DNA of 64,000 nucleotides from Aldehydirespirator sp965116195 (lineage in GTDB: Bacteria; Actinomycetota; Acidimicrobiia; Acidimicrobiales; Aldehydirespiratoraceae), in contig OZ220491.1 of the NCBI GenBank assembly GCA_965116195.1, forward strand, positions 1,426,001 to 1,490,000. The letters are read 5' to 3'. The translations under genes were made by a program, and so were the position numbers. Below are positions 1 to 8,083 of the stretch, in pieces (positions within the stretch are counted from its first letter, which is position 1; the number at the start of each line of letters is the position of its first letter). The notes below the pieces were generated by a model. The model was given only the letters and a program-made list of their open reading frames with translations. It was not told the origin of the DNA and did no database searches.

Positions 1-2
1 CC

Positions 3-1472
3 GAAGAGTCAATACTCATTGCTTCAGGCCGCCTTCACAGTTGTGCCATCCGTCTTGACGACACTATCACATGCTGGGGCCACAACAACTATGGGCAGAC
101 AAGTGTGCCCCTCGGAAAATTCAAGACAGTAACCGCCGGAGGCGCACACAGTTGTGCCATCCGTCTTGACGACACTATCACATGCTGGGGCCACAACAAC
201 CACGGGCAAACGACAACACCAACCGGCACATTCAAAACCGTAAGCGCAGGTGAATATCACACGTGCGCAGTTTCAACAGGCAATGGTGTCACATGCTGGG
301 GCATCAACTGGGCCGCCCCGACAGATGCAATAGCAGGCGATGTGAAAGCTGTCAGTTCCGGCGGAATGCATGCTTGTGCGATTCTATCGAATGACACGAT
401 AAGATGTTGGGGCAGCAACAACCATGGGCAGACCAATGTGCCCCTCGGAAAATTCAAGACAGTAACCGCTGGAGGCGCACACAGTTGTGCCATCCGTCTT
501 GACGACACTATCACATGCTGGGGCCACAACAACCACGGGCAAACGACAACACCAACCGGCACATTCAAAACCGTAAGCGCAGGCGGATCTCATACCTGTG
601 CGATTCCAACAGACGAAACGATAAAGTGTTGGGGAGATAATCACTACGGTCAGACTACTACACCCGGTGCCACGGGCAGCGAGAAATTTGAGGCAGTCAG
701 CATCGGAGCATACTTTAGCTGCGCTATACGCAGCGGTGGCACAGCGAACTCCACGGTTGCATGCTGGGGGGCACAATCTACGGCACCTGATGGTACCTTC
801 AAATCGATCAGCGCAGGCAGGTCGCACGCTTGTGGAATTCTGACAAGCGACCAGATCAAGTGCTGGGGATATGGCGATTACTCGCCGACGGGAAGGTTTA
901 CAGCGATCACCGCAAACCTGCACCATAGTTGTGCCATACGAAGTAACGGAACTCTCACATGTTGGGAAAGCGATGGCACAGAAGTTTATTCGCCTTCCGG
1001 AACGTTCAAGCAAGTGAGCGCAGGTTCGGACATCTGCGCAATCCGCACCGATGACACCCTGGCGTGCTGGGATCCCGACAAGAAAGAAGACCCTCAACTT
1101 GATGTGCCCTTTGGAACATTCTCGTCCGTTACTACCTTCTTTCGACACATCTGCGCGATTCGCACCGATAGTACTATTGTATGCTGGAATGATAACAACT
1201 TCTATGGCGAGATAGACTCGCCTTCTGGAGAATTTACAGCGGTAAGCGCAGGCTGGAGCCATGGTTGTGCCATACGTAGAAATGGCACCCTCACATGTTG
1301 GGGGAAAAACTGGAGCGGCCAAACTGACGCGCCTGCTGGAACATATTTGGCAGTAAGCGCAGGATATGATCATAGTTGCGCTGTGCGCAGTGATCACACG
1401 CTTAACTGCTGGGGAAGCAATGATCGTGGGCAGGCCAAAATGTCAGCAATCGACCTCCGACAGGATCAGTGA
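3..1472 (+). CDS. RCC1-repeat protein (5' end outside the window)
   Basis: The reading frame is open from the first complete codon (base 3) to TGA at 1470-1472, so the gene begins before the window. It encodes about a dozen repeats of roughly 37 residues, with a pattern like TFKTVSAG, HTCAI, D-TI-CWG, GQT-P-G. This is the RCC1/BNR-like beta-propeller repeat with paired Cys (SCAI and CWG). RCC1 repeats form seven-bladed propellers used for protein binding; bacterial members are usually secreted or surface proteins of unknown role, and no catalytic motif is seen. A related but broken gene lies at 57535-58543 on the other strand. The first GTG at 105 is inside a repeat and is not the true start. 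Function beyond a repeat scaffold is unknown. Confidence 0.8.
   Translation, partial: EESILIASGRLHSCAIRLDDTITCWGHNNYGQTSVPLGKFKTVTAGGAHSCAIRLDDTITCWGHNNHGQTTTPTGTFKTVSAGEYHTCAVSTGNGVTCWGINWAAPTDAIAGDVKAVSSGGMHACAILSNDTIRCWGSNNHGQTNVPLGKFKTVTAGGAHSCAIRLDDTITCWGHNNHGQTTTPTGTFKTVSAGGSHTCAIPTDETIKCWGDNHYGQTTTPGATGSEKFEAVSIGAYFSCAIRSGGTANSTVACWGAQSTAPDGTFKSISAGRSHACGILTSDQIKCWGYGDYSPTGRFTAITANLHHSCAIRSNGTLTCWESDGTEVYSPSGTFKQVSAGSDICAIRTDDTLACWDPDKKEDPQLDVPFGTFSSVTTFFRHICAIRTDSTIVCWNDNNFYGEIDSPSGEFTAVSAGWSHGCAIRRNGTLTCWGKNWSGQTDAPAGTYLAVSAGYDHSCAVRSDHTLNCWGSNDRGQAKMSAIDLRQDQ
104..583 (+). repeat. recent 147-bp internal duplication in the RCC1 gene
   Basis: Bases 104-250 recur at 437-583 with one clear mismatch. 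The offset is 333 bp, exactly three 37-codon propeller repeats. Other repeats in the gene differ much more, so this looks like a recent in-frame duplication or conversion between blades. Confidence 0.85.
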
Positions 1473-1514
1473 TGAAGTCGTGTCATACTATACTACGAGT
1501 CCATCGCCACAACT

Positions 1515-2882
1515 ATGCAGGTGAATACAGTGCCATCAAATAACTTCGATCGGGCATCCGACAAGCGAGCAGCGAACGCGGTTGTCAGTCGGCTGAACGG
1601 GTTTCAGAGTGTACAGTACGGGTGCTGTATGTTGATTGTACTACTAATATTGACCATGCTACCAGACAGAGGGGCAGCAGTTGACTTGCACAGCACTGAT
1701 ACCTTACTCAAGGCTACATTCACGGATCTGGATAAGTCTATTGGTGTTAGTTTGTCCTCCAATACACCGCGGTTTGTTGTGGATGAGTTTGAGGTGGTAG
1801 TGCGATTTAGCGAGCCTGTGATGTCCATGGACGCAGACAATTTACATATAGCTAACGGTGAGATAAAGCAAATCTATGGTAATGGTGAAATCTTCATAGT
1901 GTGGATTAGACCCATTAGTGAAGGACTTGTCATGGTACAGGTTCCGGGTCGATCTGTAGTTAGTTCTTCCGGGACATCAACTAACCTAGCATCCGGACCA
2001 CTATTTCGTGTTTTCAACGGAGCACTAGCCGATCCACAAGTATCATGGATCAAGACGTGGGACCGCCATGCTGTGACCGTTGCGACAGAGGCAGAATTTG
2101 GCCGCGTATTGCCACAATCAGGCAGCACTGCGGATATACGTGCATGCTATGCAGGATCAACGAGTGACGAGTTCCGCGCCTCCGTTGCGCAGCGCGCTAA
2201 CTGGTACAGGAGAATGGCTGGCTTAGAACCTCTAGTTGAAGTTGCTGAACAATCTACAATAGCTCAGCACGGTGCATTGGTGCTCGCCGCGGAGGGCACA
2301 TTAACCCATCATCCACCACCTACTGCGTCCTGCTACAGTGACACCGCTGCGAGCGGAGCGGCGGGCTCTTCTATTGCTTGTTGTGGGAGCAGTGCATCAG
2401 TTGTAGACCTGTACATTGCCGATCCGGGTCAACACAATTTGCCTGTGGGTCATCGGCGGGATATTCTGGATCGGGAGGCTTCGACGATCGGGATAGGACA
2501 GGTTGGCGGATTTAATGCTCTCCGGACCGGAAGCACCGACGGGCACTTACCCGGCCTGCGTGAGCCCCGCAAATTCGTGGCATGGCCGTCATCGGGCTTT
2601 TTCCCCGCATCTCGTGTTCCGGGGCGTTGGTCTTTTGAGCTCCAGTCTCTCAGCAATGTTTCTCCAGTGGACGTTTCACTGGCTCACGTTTCAGTGCGCG
2701 ACGACAAAGGCCCGCTTGTTGTGAGGATCATATATAGCAATTATCGGGCCATTGTGTGGAGTGTATACGACTCTCAGCCGTCAAGTGACCAGAAGAATCG
2801 CTGTTTGGTGGTGTCTATTGCAGGACTGAGGGTCTATGACCAACGGCAACCCGATTATGAGTATCCTGTATGTCTTATATGA
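1515..2882 (+). CDS. membrane-anchored or secreted CAP-domain (SCP-like) protein with Ig-like N-terminal region
   Basis: A 455-residue protein. Residues about 36-56 form a hydrophobic signal or anchor segment (CCMLIVLLILTMLP). Residues about 85-160 resemble a bacterial Ig-like strand set (VVVRFSEPV, then LHIANG). Residues about 210-330 carry a CAP (cysteine-rich secretory/PR-1) pattern: ANWYRRMAGLEPLV, an AQHGALVLA helix, THHPP, and VGHRRDILD. CAP proteins are extracellular; their molecular role in bacteria is mostly unclear. ATG 1515 gives a long cytoplasmic stub before the hydrophobic segment, and ATG 1629 would give a more normal signal peptide. It follows the RCC1 gene on the same strand and may be co-exported. 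The domain call is by motif only. Confidence 0.6.
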   Translation: MQVNTVPSNNFDRASDKRAANAVVSRLNGFQSVQYGCCMLIVLLILTMLPDRGAAVDLHSTDTLLKATFTDLDKSIGVSLSSNTPRFVVDEFEVVVRFSEPVMSMDADNLHIANGEIKQIYGNGEIFIVWIRPISEGLVMVQVPGRSVVSSSGTSTNLASGPLFRVFNGALADPQVSWIKTWDRHAVTVATEAEFGRVLPQSGSTADIRACYAGSTSDEFRASVAQRANWYRRMAGLEPLVEVAEQSTIAQHGALVLAAEGTLTHHPPPTASCYSDTAASGAAGSSIACCGSSASVVDLYIADPGQHNLPVGHRRDILDREASTIGIGQVGGFNALRTGSTDGHLPGLREPRKFVAWPSSGFFPASRVPGRWSFELQSLSNVSPVDVSLAHVSVRDDKGPLVVRIIYSNYRAIVWSVYDSQPSSDQKNRCLVVSIAGLRVYDQRQPDYEYPVCLI

Positions 2883-3298
2883 TTGCGGCAATCTGAGTCA
2901 ATATCAGCTTAGGTCATGCAGAGGTGCCGCTGATTTGTGGCAGGCACGAGGAGACTTGGAGGGAGGCACGACAGAACTCGTGCCAACCCCCAAAACCAAG
3001 AACTTCACCTCCAACGCCTACACTGGCTCGGTCGCTGGTCCAGCCATCAAGCACTGACGTTCCGGCACCTGCAGGCCCGCCACGGGTACGGCTTGACGCT
3101 TTAGACCGCACCCCTTCGCCAACGAATGTCTACACGCCCGCAAACTCCGCTCGGAAGAGCGACCACGACGAACACCTCACACACACTGGCATCTGCGACT
3201 GCAGCTGCCGCAGAAACCACAGCGCCATCGACGCCATACGCGCGTCACGCGCAAACAACCTCAGGCAAACGCACCGCAGGCTGATAGAAACACCTGTT
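2883..3298. other. spacer between CAP gene and aldolase gene
   Basis: The aldolase frame stays open back to 2924, but the translated stretch is Pro/Thr/Arg-rich, resembles no family, and precedes the normal N-terminus of HpaI-type aldolases. I treat it as non-coding. No RNA gene or clear promoter was recognised. Confidence 0.4.
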
Positions 3299-4087
3299 GT
3301 GCGACCCAACCCGATGAGACAGCGCTGGGCGGCGGGCGAGGCGGCCCTTGGCGGATGGCTGGCTATTCCGAGTGCCTTTTCAGCAGAGATAGTGGCTCGG
3401 TGTGACTTTGACTATGTGTGCGTTGACACCCAGCACGGCCTGGTGGACTACAGCGACAGCTGGCAGATGCTCCAGGCCGTCAATCTGGGCCATGCCACTC
3501 CGGTGGTGCGGGTTCCCTGGAATGAACCCGGGGTCATCGGCAAGAGTCTTGATGCGGGTGCGCGCGGCATCATCGTGCCGATGGTCAACTCGCGACCCGA
3601 AGCCGAAGCTGCGGTGCGGGCCTGCCGTTATGCACCCGACGGGGGGCGCAGCTTCGGACCCAGCCGTGTGGTTCGACAGGAAGGTTCAGACTACTTCGCC
3701 AACGCCAACACTGACGTGGCTGTGATACCGATGATCGAGACGGTCGAGGCAATCAACAACCTTGATGACATCTTGTCTGTGCCCGGCGTGGATGCCGTTT
3801 ATGTGGGGCCTGCTGACCTGTCAGTTTCGTTGGGCCTGCCGCCGGGCAACAACGACGGGGAGTCAGCTTTTGATGAGGCCATGGCCGCCATCGTTGCGGG
3901 CTGTGTTCGACATGGGGTGATTGCAGGTTGTCACACCGCTGCGGAGTTGTGCCAGCGACGCATGCAGCAGGGTTTCCAGATGATCACGATCACCTCCGAC
4001 ACGGTGGCACTGACCCGGGCCTTGGACGACGAGTTGCGCCGCGCCAGGGTCCAAGAGCCAGTCGAGCGTTCCGGCTCGCTGTACTAG
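3299..4087 (+). CDS. HpcH/HpaI-family aldolase (2-oxo-acid class II aldolase)
   Basis: A 262-residue TIM-barrel aldolase of the HpaI/citrate lyase beta family, which cleaves 4-hydroxy-2-oxo acids to pyruvate plus an aldehyde using a divalent metal. Visible marks are the N-terminal GWLAIPSAFSAEI segment, VCVDTQHG with the catalytic His, VVRVPWNEP, DAGARGIIVPMV, the metal-ligand Glu in MIETVEA, and GPADLSVSLG. GTG 3299 is chosen because it yields a typical start (RPNPMRQRWAAGEAALGGWL); ATG 3314 is the alternative. The longer frame from 2924 adds an unlikely 125 residues. The preferred substrate cannot be told. It lies upstream of a CoA transferase, which fits catabolism of organic acids. Confidence 0.85.
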   Translation: MRPNPMRQRWAAGEAALGGWLAIPSAFSAEIVARCDFDYVCVDTQHGLVDYSDSWQMLQAVNLGHATPVVRVPWNEPGVIGKSLDAGARGIIVPMVNSRPEAEAAVRACRYAPDGGRSFGPSRVVRQEGSDYFANANTDVAVIPMIETVEAINNLDDILSVPGVDAVYVGPADLSVSLGLPPGNNDGESAFDEAMAAIVAGCVRHGVIAGCHTAAELCQRRMQQGFQMITITSDTVALTRALDDELRRARVQEPVERSGSLY

Positions 4088-4205
4088 CTGCCAACCAGCC
4101 GGACTTGAGCTCAAGTGATGGTACGCCGATACCGCAGCAATCCGAAGCAGTTCATGCGCTTGTTCTGGACGGTCGGAGGCTGCGAAATGCTGCCGGACAA
4201 CAACT

Positions 4206-4317
4206 CTGATCACGAACCTGCCAGCGGATTTCGCTGTTGAGGTCTGAGCGTGTGCAGCAGGAAGGACGCATGAGCAAGGCTGATCACGAACCCGCCAACG
4301 GACCCGCTGTTGAGGCT
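4206..4317 (+). repeat. duplicated gene start of the CoA transferase (about 74-bp step)
   Basis: The stretch beginning CTGATCACGAACCTGCC at 4206 is a diverged copy of the codons at 4280 (CTGATCACGAACCCGCC) just inside the CoA transferase start. Both copies end in GCTGTTGAGG. A second small tandem copy (CTGTCCGGGCCTCTTGA, 21-bp step) lies inside the gene at about 4327-4365. Confidence 0.7.
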
Positions 4318-5559
4318 GCCGATGGTCTGTCCGGGCCTCTTGACAGTCTGTCCGGGCCTCTTGAGGGGGTGCGTGTGCTGGCTGCGGAGCAGATGGCGGC
4401 TGTACCGTTTGCCACTCAGTTGATGGCTCGGCTTGGTGCTGATGTTGTCAAAGTCGAGCGCCCCGGCACGGGTGACACCGGCCGTGCTGCACAGCCCTTC
4501 ATCACCGACCCTGACGGTCGCAACGTGGGTGCCACATTTTTGCGCAACAATCTCAACAAGCGCAGCATCACCCTTGACCTGAAGAACCCTCGCGGAGTGG
4601 AGATCTTCCTTCGCCTTGCACAGCGCTTTGATGTGGTGTGTGAGAACTTCAAAGCCGGTGGCGCTGACAGTCTGGGGATCGGATATAAGGCGGTGAGCGC
4701 CGTGCATCCCGGCGTGGTTTACCTGTCGGTGTCGGGCTTCGGCAACGCTGACTCTCCGTACCGCGACCGTGCTGCCTATGCCTCAATCGTGGAGGCCATG
4801 TCGGGCATCTATGAATACAAGCGCAGGCCTCCTCACCCGCCCACCGCCAATCCTGTCGGCGCTCTCGGCGATATTTCCTCAGCGCTGTTCGGGGTTGTCG
4901 GCGTGCTTGCAGCCCTGCGCCAGCGTGACCAACCCGGCGATGGTCACGGCCTCGGTCAACACATTGACGTGGCCATGCTTGATGCCACCATTGCCATGAC
5001 CGACATAGTGACCAATTTCTATTCGATGGGTATTGCGGATGAGGCGGCCAGCGATGTCGGCATCGTGGAGACCTTCGCAGCGGGCGAAGGCCACTTCGTG
5101 TTGCAGGTGGTGCGGGAGCATCACTTTGAACGTCTGGCCAAAGTGACCGGCAATCAGCAATGGCTAGATGATGAACGACTCGGCACCCGCCGGGGCTGGG
5201 TGCAGCACCTTGATGACATCCTGCGCCCCGACCTGCAGAGGTGGGCTGCCGACAAGACCAGGGACGAGGCCGTGGCTCTTCTGGCCGCCGAGGGTATTGC
5301 CGCGGGGCCGTCGCTGACCAGCAGCGAGGTTTGTGCCGACCCGCACGTGGCACAGCGTGACATGATCGTGCGAATACCGCGCCCTGATGGCGGTCCACCG
5401 GTGTTCGTTCCCGGCAATCCCATCAAGATGAGTGGTGTTGATCCACGCCCCGAAACCCGCATTCCCTGGCTGGGTGAGCACACCGACACCGTGCTGAGCA
5501 CCGAACTCGCTCTCAGCGCCAACGACCTGGCCCAACTAAGAGCCAAGGGAATCATCTGA
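4270..5559 (+). CDS. CaiB/BaiF family III CoA transferase, putative catalytic Asp replaced
   Basis: A 429-residue family III CoA transferase. Members move CoA between carboxylic acids through an aspartyl-CoA anhydride. Seen: LEGVRVLAAEQMAAVPFAT, ADVVKVERPG, NKRSITLDLK, ENFKAGGADSLGIGY, YLSVSGFG, AMSGIYEYK and GQHIDVAMLDA. ATG 4270 is preceded by an AGGAAGGA ribosome site; the longer frame from 4237 lies in duplicated sequence. In formyl-CoA transferase the catalytic Asp sits a few residues before QAMSG; here the matching stretch is RAAYASIVEAMSG with Ala in that place. By-eye alignment suggests a non-canonical member, so activity is uncertain. An HpaI-type aldolase is upstream on the same strand. 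Confidence 0.85.
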   Translation: MSKADHEPANGPAVEAADGLSGPLDSLSGPLEGVRVLAAEQMAAVPFATQLMARLGADVVKVERPGTGDTGRAAQPFITDPDGRNVGATFLRNNLNKRSITLDLKNPRGVEIFLRLAQRFDVVCENFKAGGADSLGIGYKAVSAVHPGVVYLSVSGFGNADSPYRDRAAYASIVEAMSGIYEYKRRPPHPPTANPVGALGDISSALFGVVGVLAALRQRDQPGDGHGLGQHIDVAMLDATIAMTDIVTNFYSMGIADEAASDVGIVETFAAGEGHFVLQVVREHHFERLAKVTGNQQWLDDERLGTRRGWVQHLDDILRPDLQRWAADKTRDEAVALLAAEGIAAGPSLTSSEVCADPHVAQRDMIVRIPRPDGGPPVFVPGNPIKMSGVDPRPETRIPWLGEHTDTVLSTELALSANDLAQLRAKGII

Positions 5560-5586
5560 ACGACTGAACGACATCAATGGTGATCT

Positions 5587-6339
5587 TCAATCTCCTGGAC
5601 GGATCCGCGAAATGCGTGAACCACGGTCTTGGATCGGTTGACGAAGTGCTGCTGCGGCATCCTCGTCGCTGAGAGGGTCCAGACGGGCGCGGGCACACCT
5701 TTGAAAGAACGTCATGCCCGGATCGGCGAGCAATTCGTCTTCGATGGTTGGCAGCGCTGCACACACGAAGAGCAGTGGGTGCTCTTCACGGCGCGTCACA
5801 TGTTGTATCGTCGCAGTCAACTCTCTGGCCTCAGTCCGTTCCGCCGCCTGAAGCTCATCGACGGTCAACAACACGCCGAGTTGCTTGCGGTCAAGAGCGG
5901 AGGCCAAAGCTGTCAAAGTGGCTCTGAGGTCCTTCGGTTCAGCCGGGGTTGAGATCTCCCACGCTGCCGCAACGCCGACTACGCTCACTGAGGACAACTT
6001 GGGCCTGGGTTTGGAAAGCTGCTCCAAGGCCCCAAAGGCTGCCTGAGCGATCCGCTGGCATAGTCCGGGAGTGGAGGCCGATACGGATATGGCGCACCAG
6101 GAGGCCTTGTCAGCCTCGGTTTCCAAGGCGTTCAGCAAAGCGGTTTTGCCAGACCCGCGCGGCCCCAGAACGAGGAGCGTGTAATCCGGGTGATGAGGCC
6201 CTGTCTCAACAGCCTCCGTCACGCGACCAAGAGTGTCTGAGCGTCCAGCCAGCACGGGCGGTGCTGTTCCGAACGTGGGCGAGAACGGGTTGGTTGACCG
6301 CTGCTCGGCGTTACGCCTTGATTGCCACACATCAGCCAC
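5587..6339 (-). CDS. AAA ATPase (AAA_16/Orc1-like), C-terminally truncated
   Basis: A 250-residue P-loop ATPase. Walker A is GPRGSGKT (near residue 60) and Walker B is VLLTVDE (near 160), followed by a sensor-like LLFVCAALP. The N-terminal AGRSDTLGRVTEAV matches AAA_16-type proteins. The frame ends soon after LSDEDAAAALRQPI, where full-length relatives continue through a lid and usually a winged helix, so roughly the last 100-150 residues are missing. The end abuts the convergent CoA transferase gene (5559), suggesting loss by a junction rearrangement. The start is GTG 6339. Role unknown; possibly a remnant of a mobile or defence module. Confidence 0.6.
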   Translation of the reverse strand: MADVWQSRRNAEQRSTNPFSPTFGTAPPVLAGRSDTLGRVTEAVETGPHHPDYTLLVLGPRGSGKTALLNALETEADKASWCAISVSASTPGLCQRIAQAAFGALEQLSKPRPKLSSVSVVGVAAAWEISTPAEPKDLRATLTALASALDRKQLGVLLTVDELQAAERTEARELTATIQHVTRREEHPLLFVCAALPTIEDELLADPGMTFFQRCARARLDPLSDEDAAAALRQPIQDRGSRISRIRPGD

Positions 6340-6683
6340 AGACCAACCCTATCACAAGTTCTCACAAACTAGGTTTGCTTATCACAAGTTTTCACAAACT
6401 CAATGCGCTTATCACAAGTTCTCACAAACTGCGTTTGCTTCTGACAAGTGCGAGGATCCAAGCGTCCGTGGCCAAACGTTGACATATGCGCTCGGTGAGG
6501 TGAACTGTCACCACACCTTGGCCGAGCGAGTGGACATACTTGCGATCATCGGACTCACGAGCGTGAAGCGAATTGTCACCACACCTTGACACAGCGTGGT
6601 CCCGCGACACCGCTACGCTCCTTGGGAACCGTCGGCGTGACTACCGGAGCACATACCGGACTTGACAGGAGTTGACAGCTGAA
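6340..6683. repeat. spacer with three 30-bp tandem repeats upstream of the ATPase gene
   Basis: Exact 30-bp steps begin at 6351, 6381 and 6411 (ATCACAAGTT, then TCACAAACT), with a decayed fourth copy at about 6441. Read on the minus strand each unit holds two TTGTGA half-sites 10 bp apart, so it may be a multiplied promoter or operator for the minus-strand ATPase gene. A second short repeat (TTGTCACCACACCTTG and relatives) occurs near 6505 and 6572. No gene seen. Confidence 0.6.
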
Positions 6684-6829
6684 ATGGATTTCGAGTTCCC
6701 CCGAGAACAACAGCTGCCGGGCACAGACACACAGACACGCCGGACAAGGAACTGACATGAACTTCGAGTTCCCACGAGAACAACAGCTGCCGGGCACAGA
6801 CACACAGACACGCCGGACAAGGAACTGAC
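6684..6829 (+). repeat. two 73-bp copies of the acyl-CoA dehydrogenase start region
   Basis: ATG plus GATTTCGAGTTC at 6684, ATG plus AACTTCGAGTTC at 6757 and the real gene start ATG plus GACTTCGAGTTC at 6830 are spaced exactly 73 bp. Each unit has the same GGACAAGGAACTGAC leader (ribosome site) and about 12 codons resembling the gene start; the two upstream copies run out of frame into stops. The unit is not a multiple of 3. Confidence 0.9.
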
Positions 6830-8053
6830 ATGGACTTCGAGTTCTCCAAGGAGCAGCAGGTCTTTGCGGCAGAGGTGGAGGCGTTTTTGGACCGCCACGA
6901 CGATCCCGAGGTGTTCGACCTGACCAGGGAGAACATGGCCCAGATTGTTGACACCCCCGAGCGCCGCGCCTTCATGAAAAAACTGGGTCAGCAGGGGTGG
7001 CTGGGCATCACCTGGCCCGCCGAGTACGGCGGCAGCGAGGGTGAGGGTGTCTATGAGTACCTGCTCAACGAGGCGCTCGCAGCCCGTGGCGGGCCACAGA
7101 TCGGCAAGGGTGTCGGCATCGTCGGCAAGACCATCATCGCTCACGGCTCCGACAAACTCAAGGCCGAGTTCCTGCCCATGATCCTCGACAACGACGTGGA
7201 GTTTGCGGTCGGCTACTCCGAACCTGATGCCGGCTCCGACGCTGCCTCGATGCGATTACGAGCCGAGCGTTGCACTGCCGATGACGGAACTACTGGTTGG
7301 CGTCTCAATGGCCAGAAGATCTGGACGACGTCGGCCCACTTCGCCGAGTGGTACTGGCTCGGTACCCGCACCGACCCCGACAACAAACACATGGGCATCA
7401 CCTTGATGCTGGTGCCTCTTGACCAGCCCGGCATCACCATCAACGGCATCTGGACGATGGGCGACGAGCGCACCAACTCGGTGTTCCTCGACAATGTCTT
7501 CGTGCCGGATGACTATGTGGTGGGTGAGGTCAACCACGGCTTCCGTTACATCAGCCAGGCTCTTGATCTTGAGCGTTTCACGATGTTCACGTTCTCCCCC
7601 ATCAAGCAGCGCCTTGACCTGCTCACCGAATGGGTGCTTGAGGCGCAGCGTGACGGCGAGGCACTGCGTGATGACCCGCGAGTGCGGGCCAAACTGGCCC
7701 ACCTGCACACCGAGGCCGAAGTGGCCCGAGTGCTGGGCCTGAAGTTCGTGGCCGAGGCCGTGAAGGTGGAACAAGCCGTTCGGGACGGACGGGAGGGCTT
7801 CCAACCTCCCACCGTGGCTGCGTCGGAGTACAAGTTGTACGCCACCGAGTTGTCCAAGCGGCTGGCTGACGCATCAATGGACATCGCCGGGCCGGGTTCG
7901 CAGTTGCGTGTGCATACCGAAGACGCGCCGATGCAGGGCCGTGCCGAGTCGACTTACCGCTTCACCGTGATCGACACCATCGGCGGGGGCTCATCAGAAA
8001 TCCAAAAGAACATCATCGCCCGGCGTGGTCTCGGCCTGCCCAAGAACTTCTGA
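6830..8053 (+). CDS. acyl-CoA dehydrogenase
   Basis: A 407-residue FAD-dependent acyl-CoA dehydrogenase, oxidising an acyl-CoA at the alpha-beta bond and passing electrons to ETF. Seen: N-terminal helical region beginning MDFEFSKEQQ, the central FAD/substrate motif VGYSEPDAGSD, NGQKIWTTSAHFAEW, and C-terminal IGGGSSEIQKNIIARRGLGLP. This C-terminus is typical of the FadE group that in actinobacteria often acts on sterol side chains or branched acyl-CoAs; the actual substrate is not determinable. The start has AAGGA 5 bp upstream and is the third of three tandem copies of the same start region. It is followed 27 bp later by a CoA transferase and forms a probable catabolic operon with the next three genes. 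Confidence 0.93.
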   Translation: MDFEFSKEQQVFAAEVEAFLDRHDDPEVFDLTRENMAQIVDTPERRAFMKKLGQQGWLGITWPAEYGGSEGEGVYEYLLNEALAARGGPQIGKGVGIVGKTIIAHGSDKLKAEFLPMILDNDVEFAVGYSEPDAGSDAASMRLRAERCTADDGTTGWRLNGQKIWTTSAHFAEWYWLGTRTDPDNKHMGITLMLVPLDQPGITINGIWTMGDERTNSVFLDNVFVPDDYVVGEVNHGFRYISQALDLERFTMFTFSPIKQRLDLLTEWVLEAQRDGEALRDDPRVRAKLAHLHTEAEVARVLGLKFVAEAVKVEQAVRDGREGFQPPTVAASEYKLYATELSKRLADASMDIAGPGSQLRVHTEDAPMQGRAESTYRFTVIDTIGGGSSEIQKNIIARRGLGLPKNF

Positions 8054-8083
8054 ACGACTCACGGGCTTGTATTCACCGGTTTG

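Noticed and set aside
2924..3298. N-terminal extension of the HpaI-type aldolase
   Set aside because: Low-complexity, unlike the family, and the family start matches GTG 3299.
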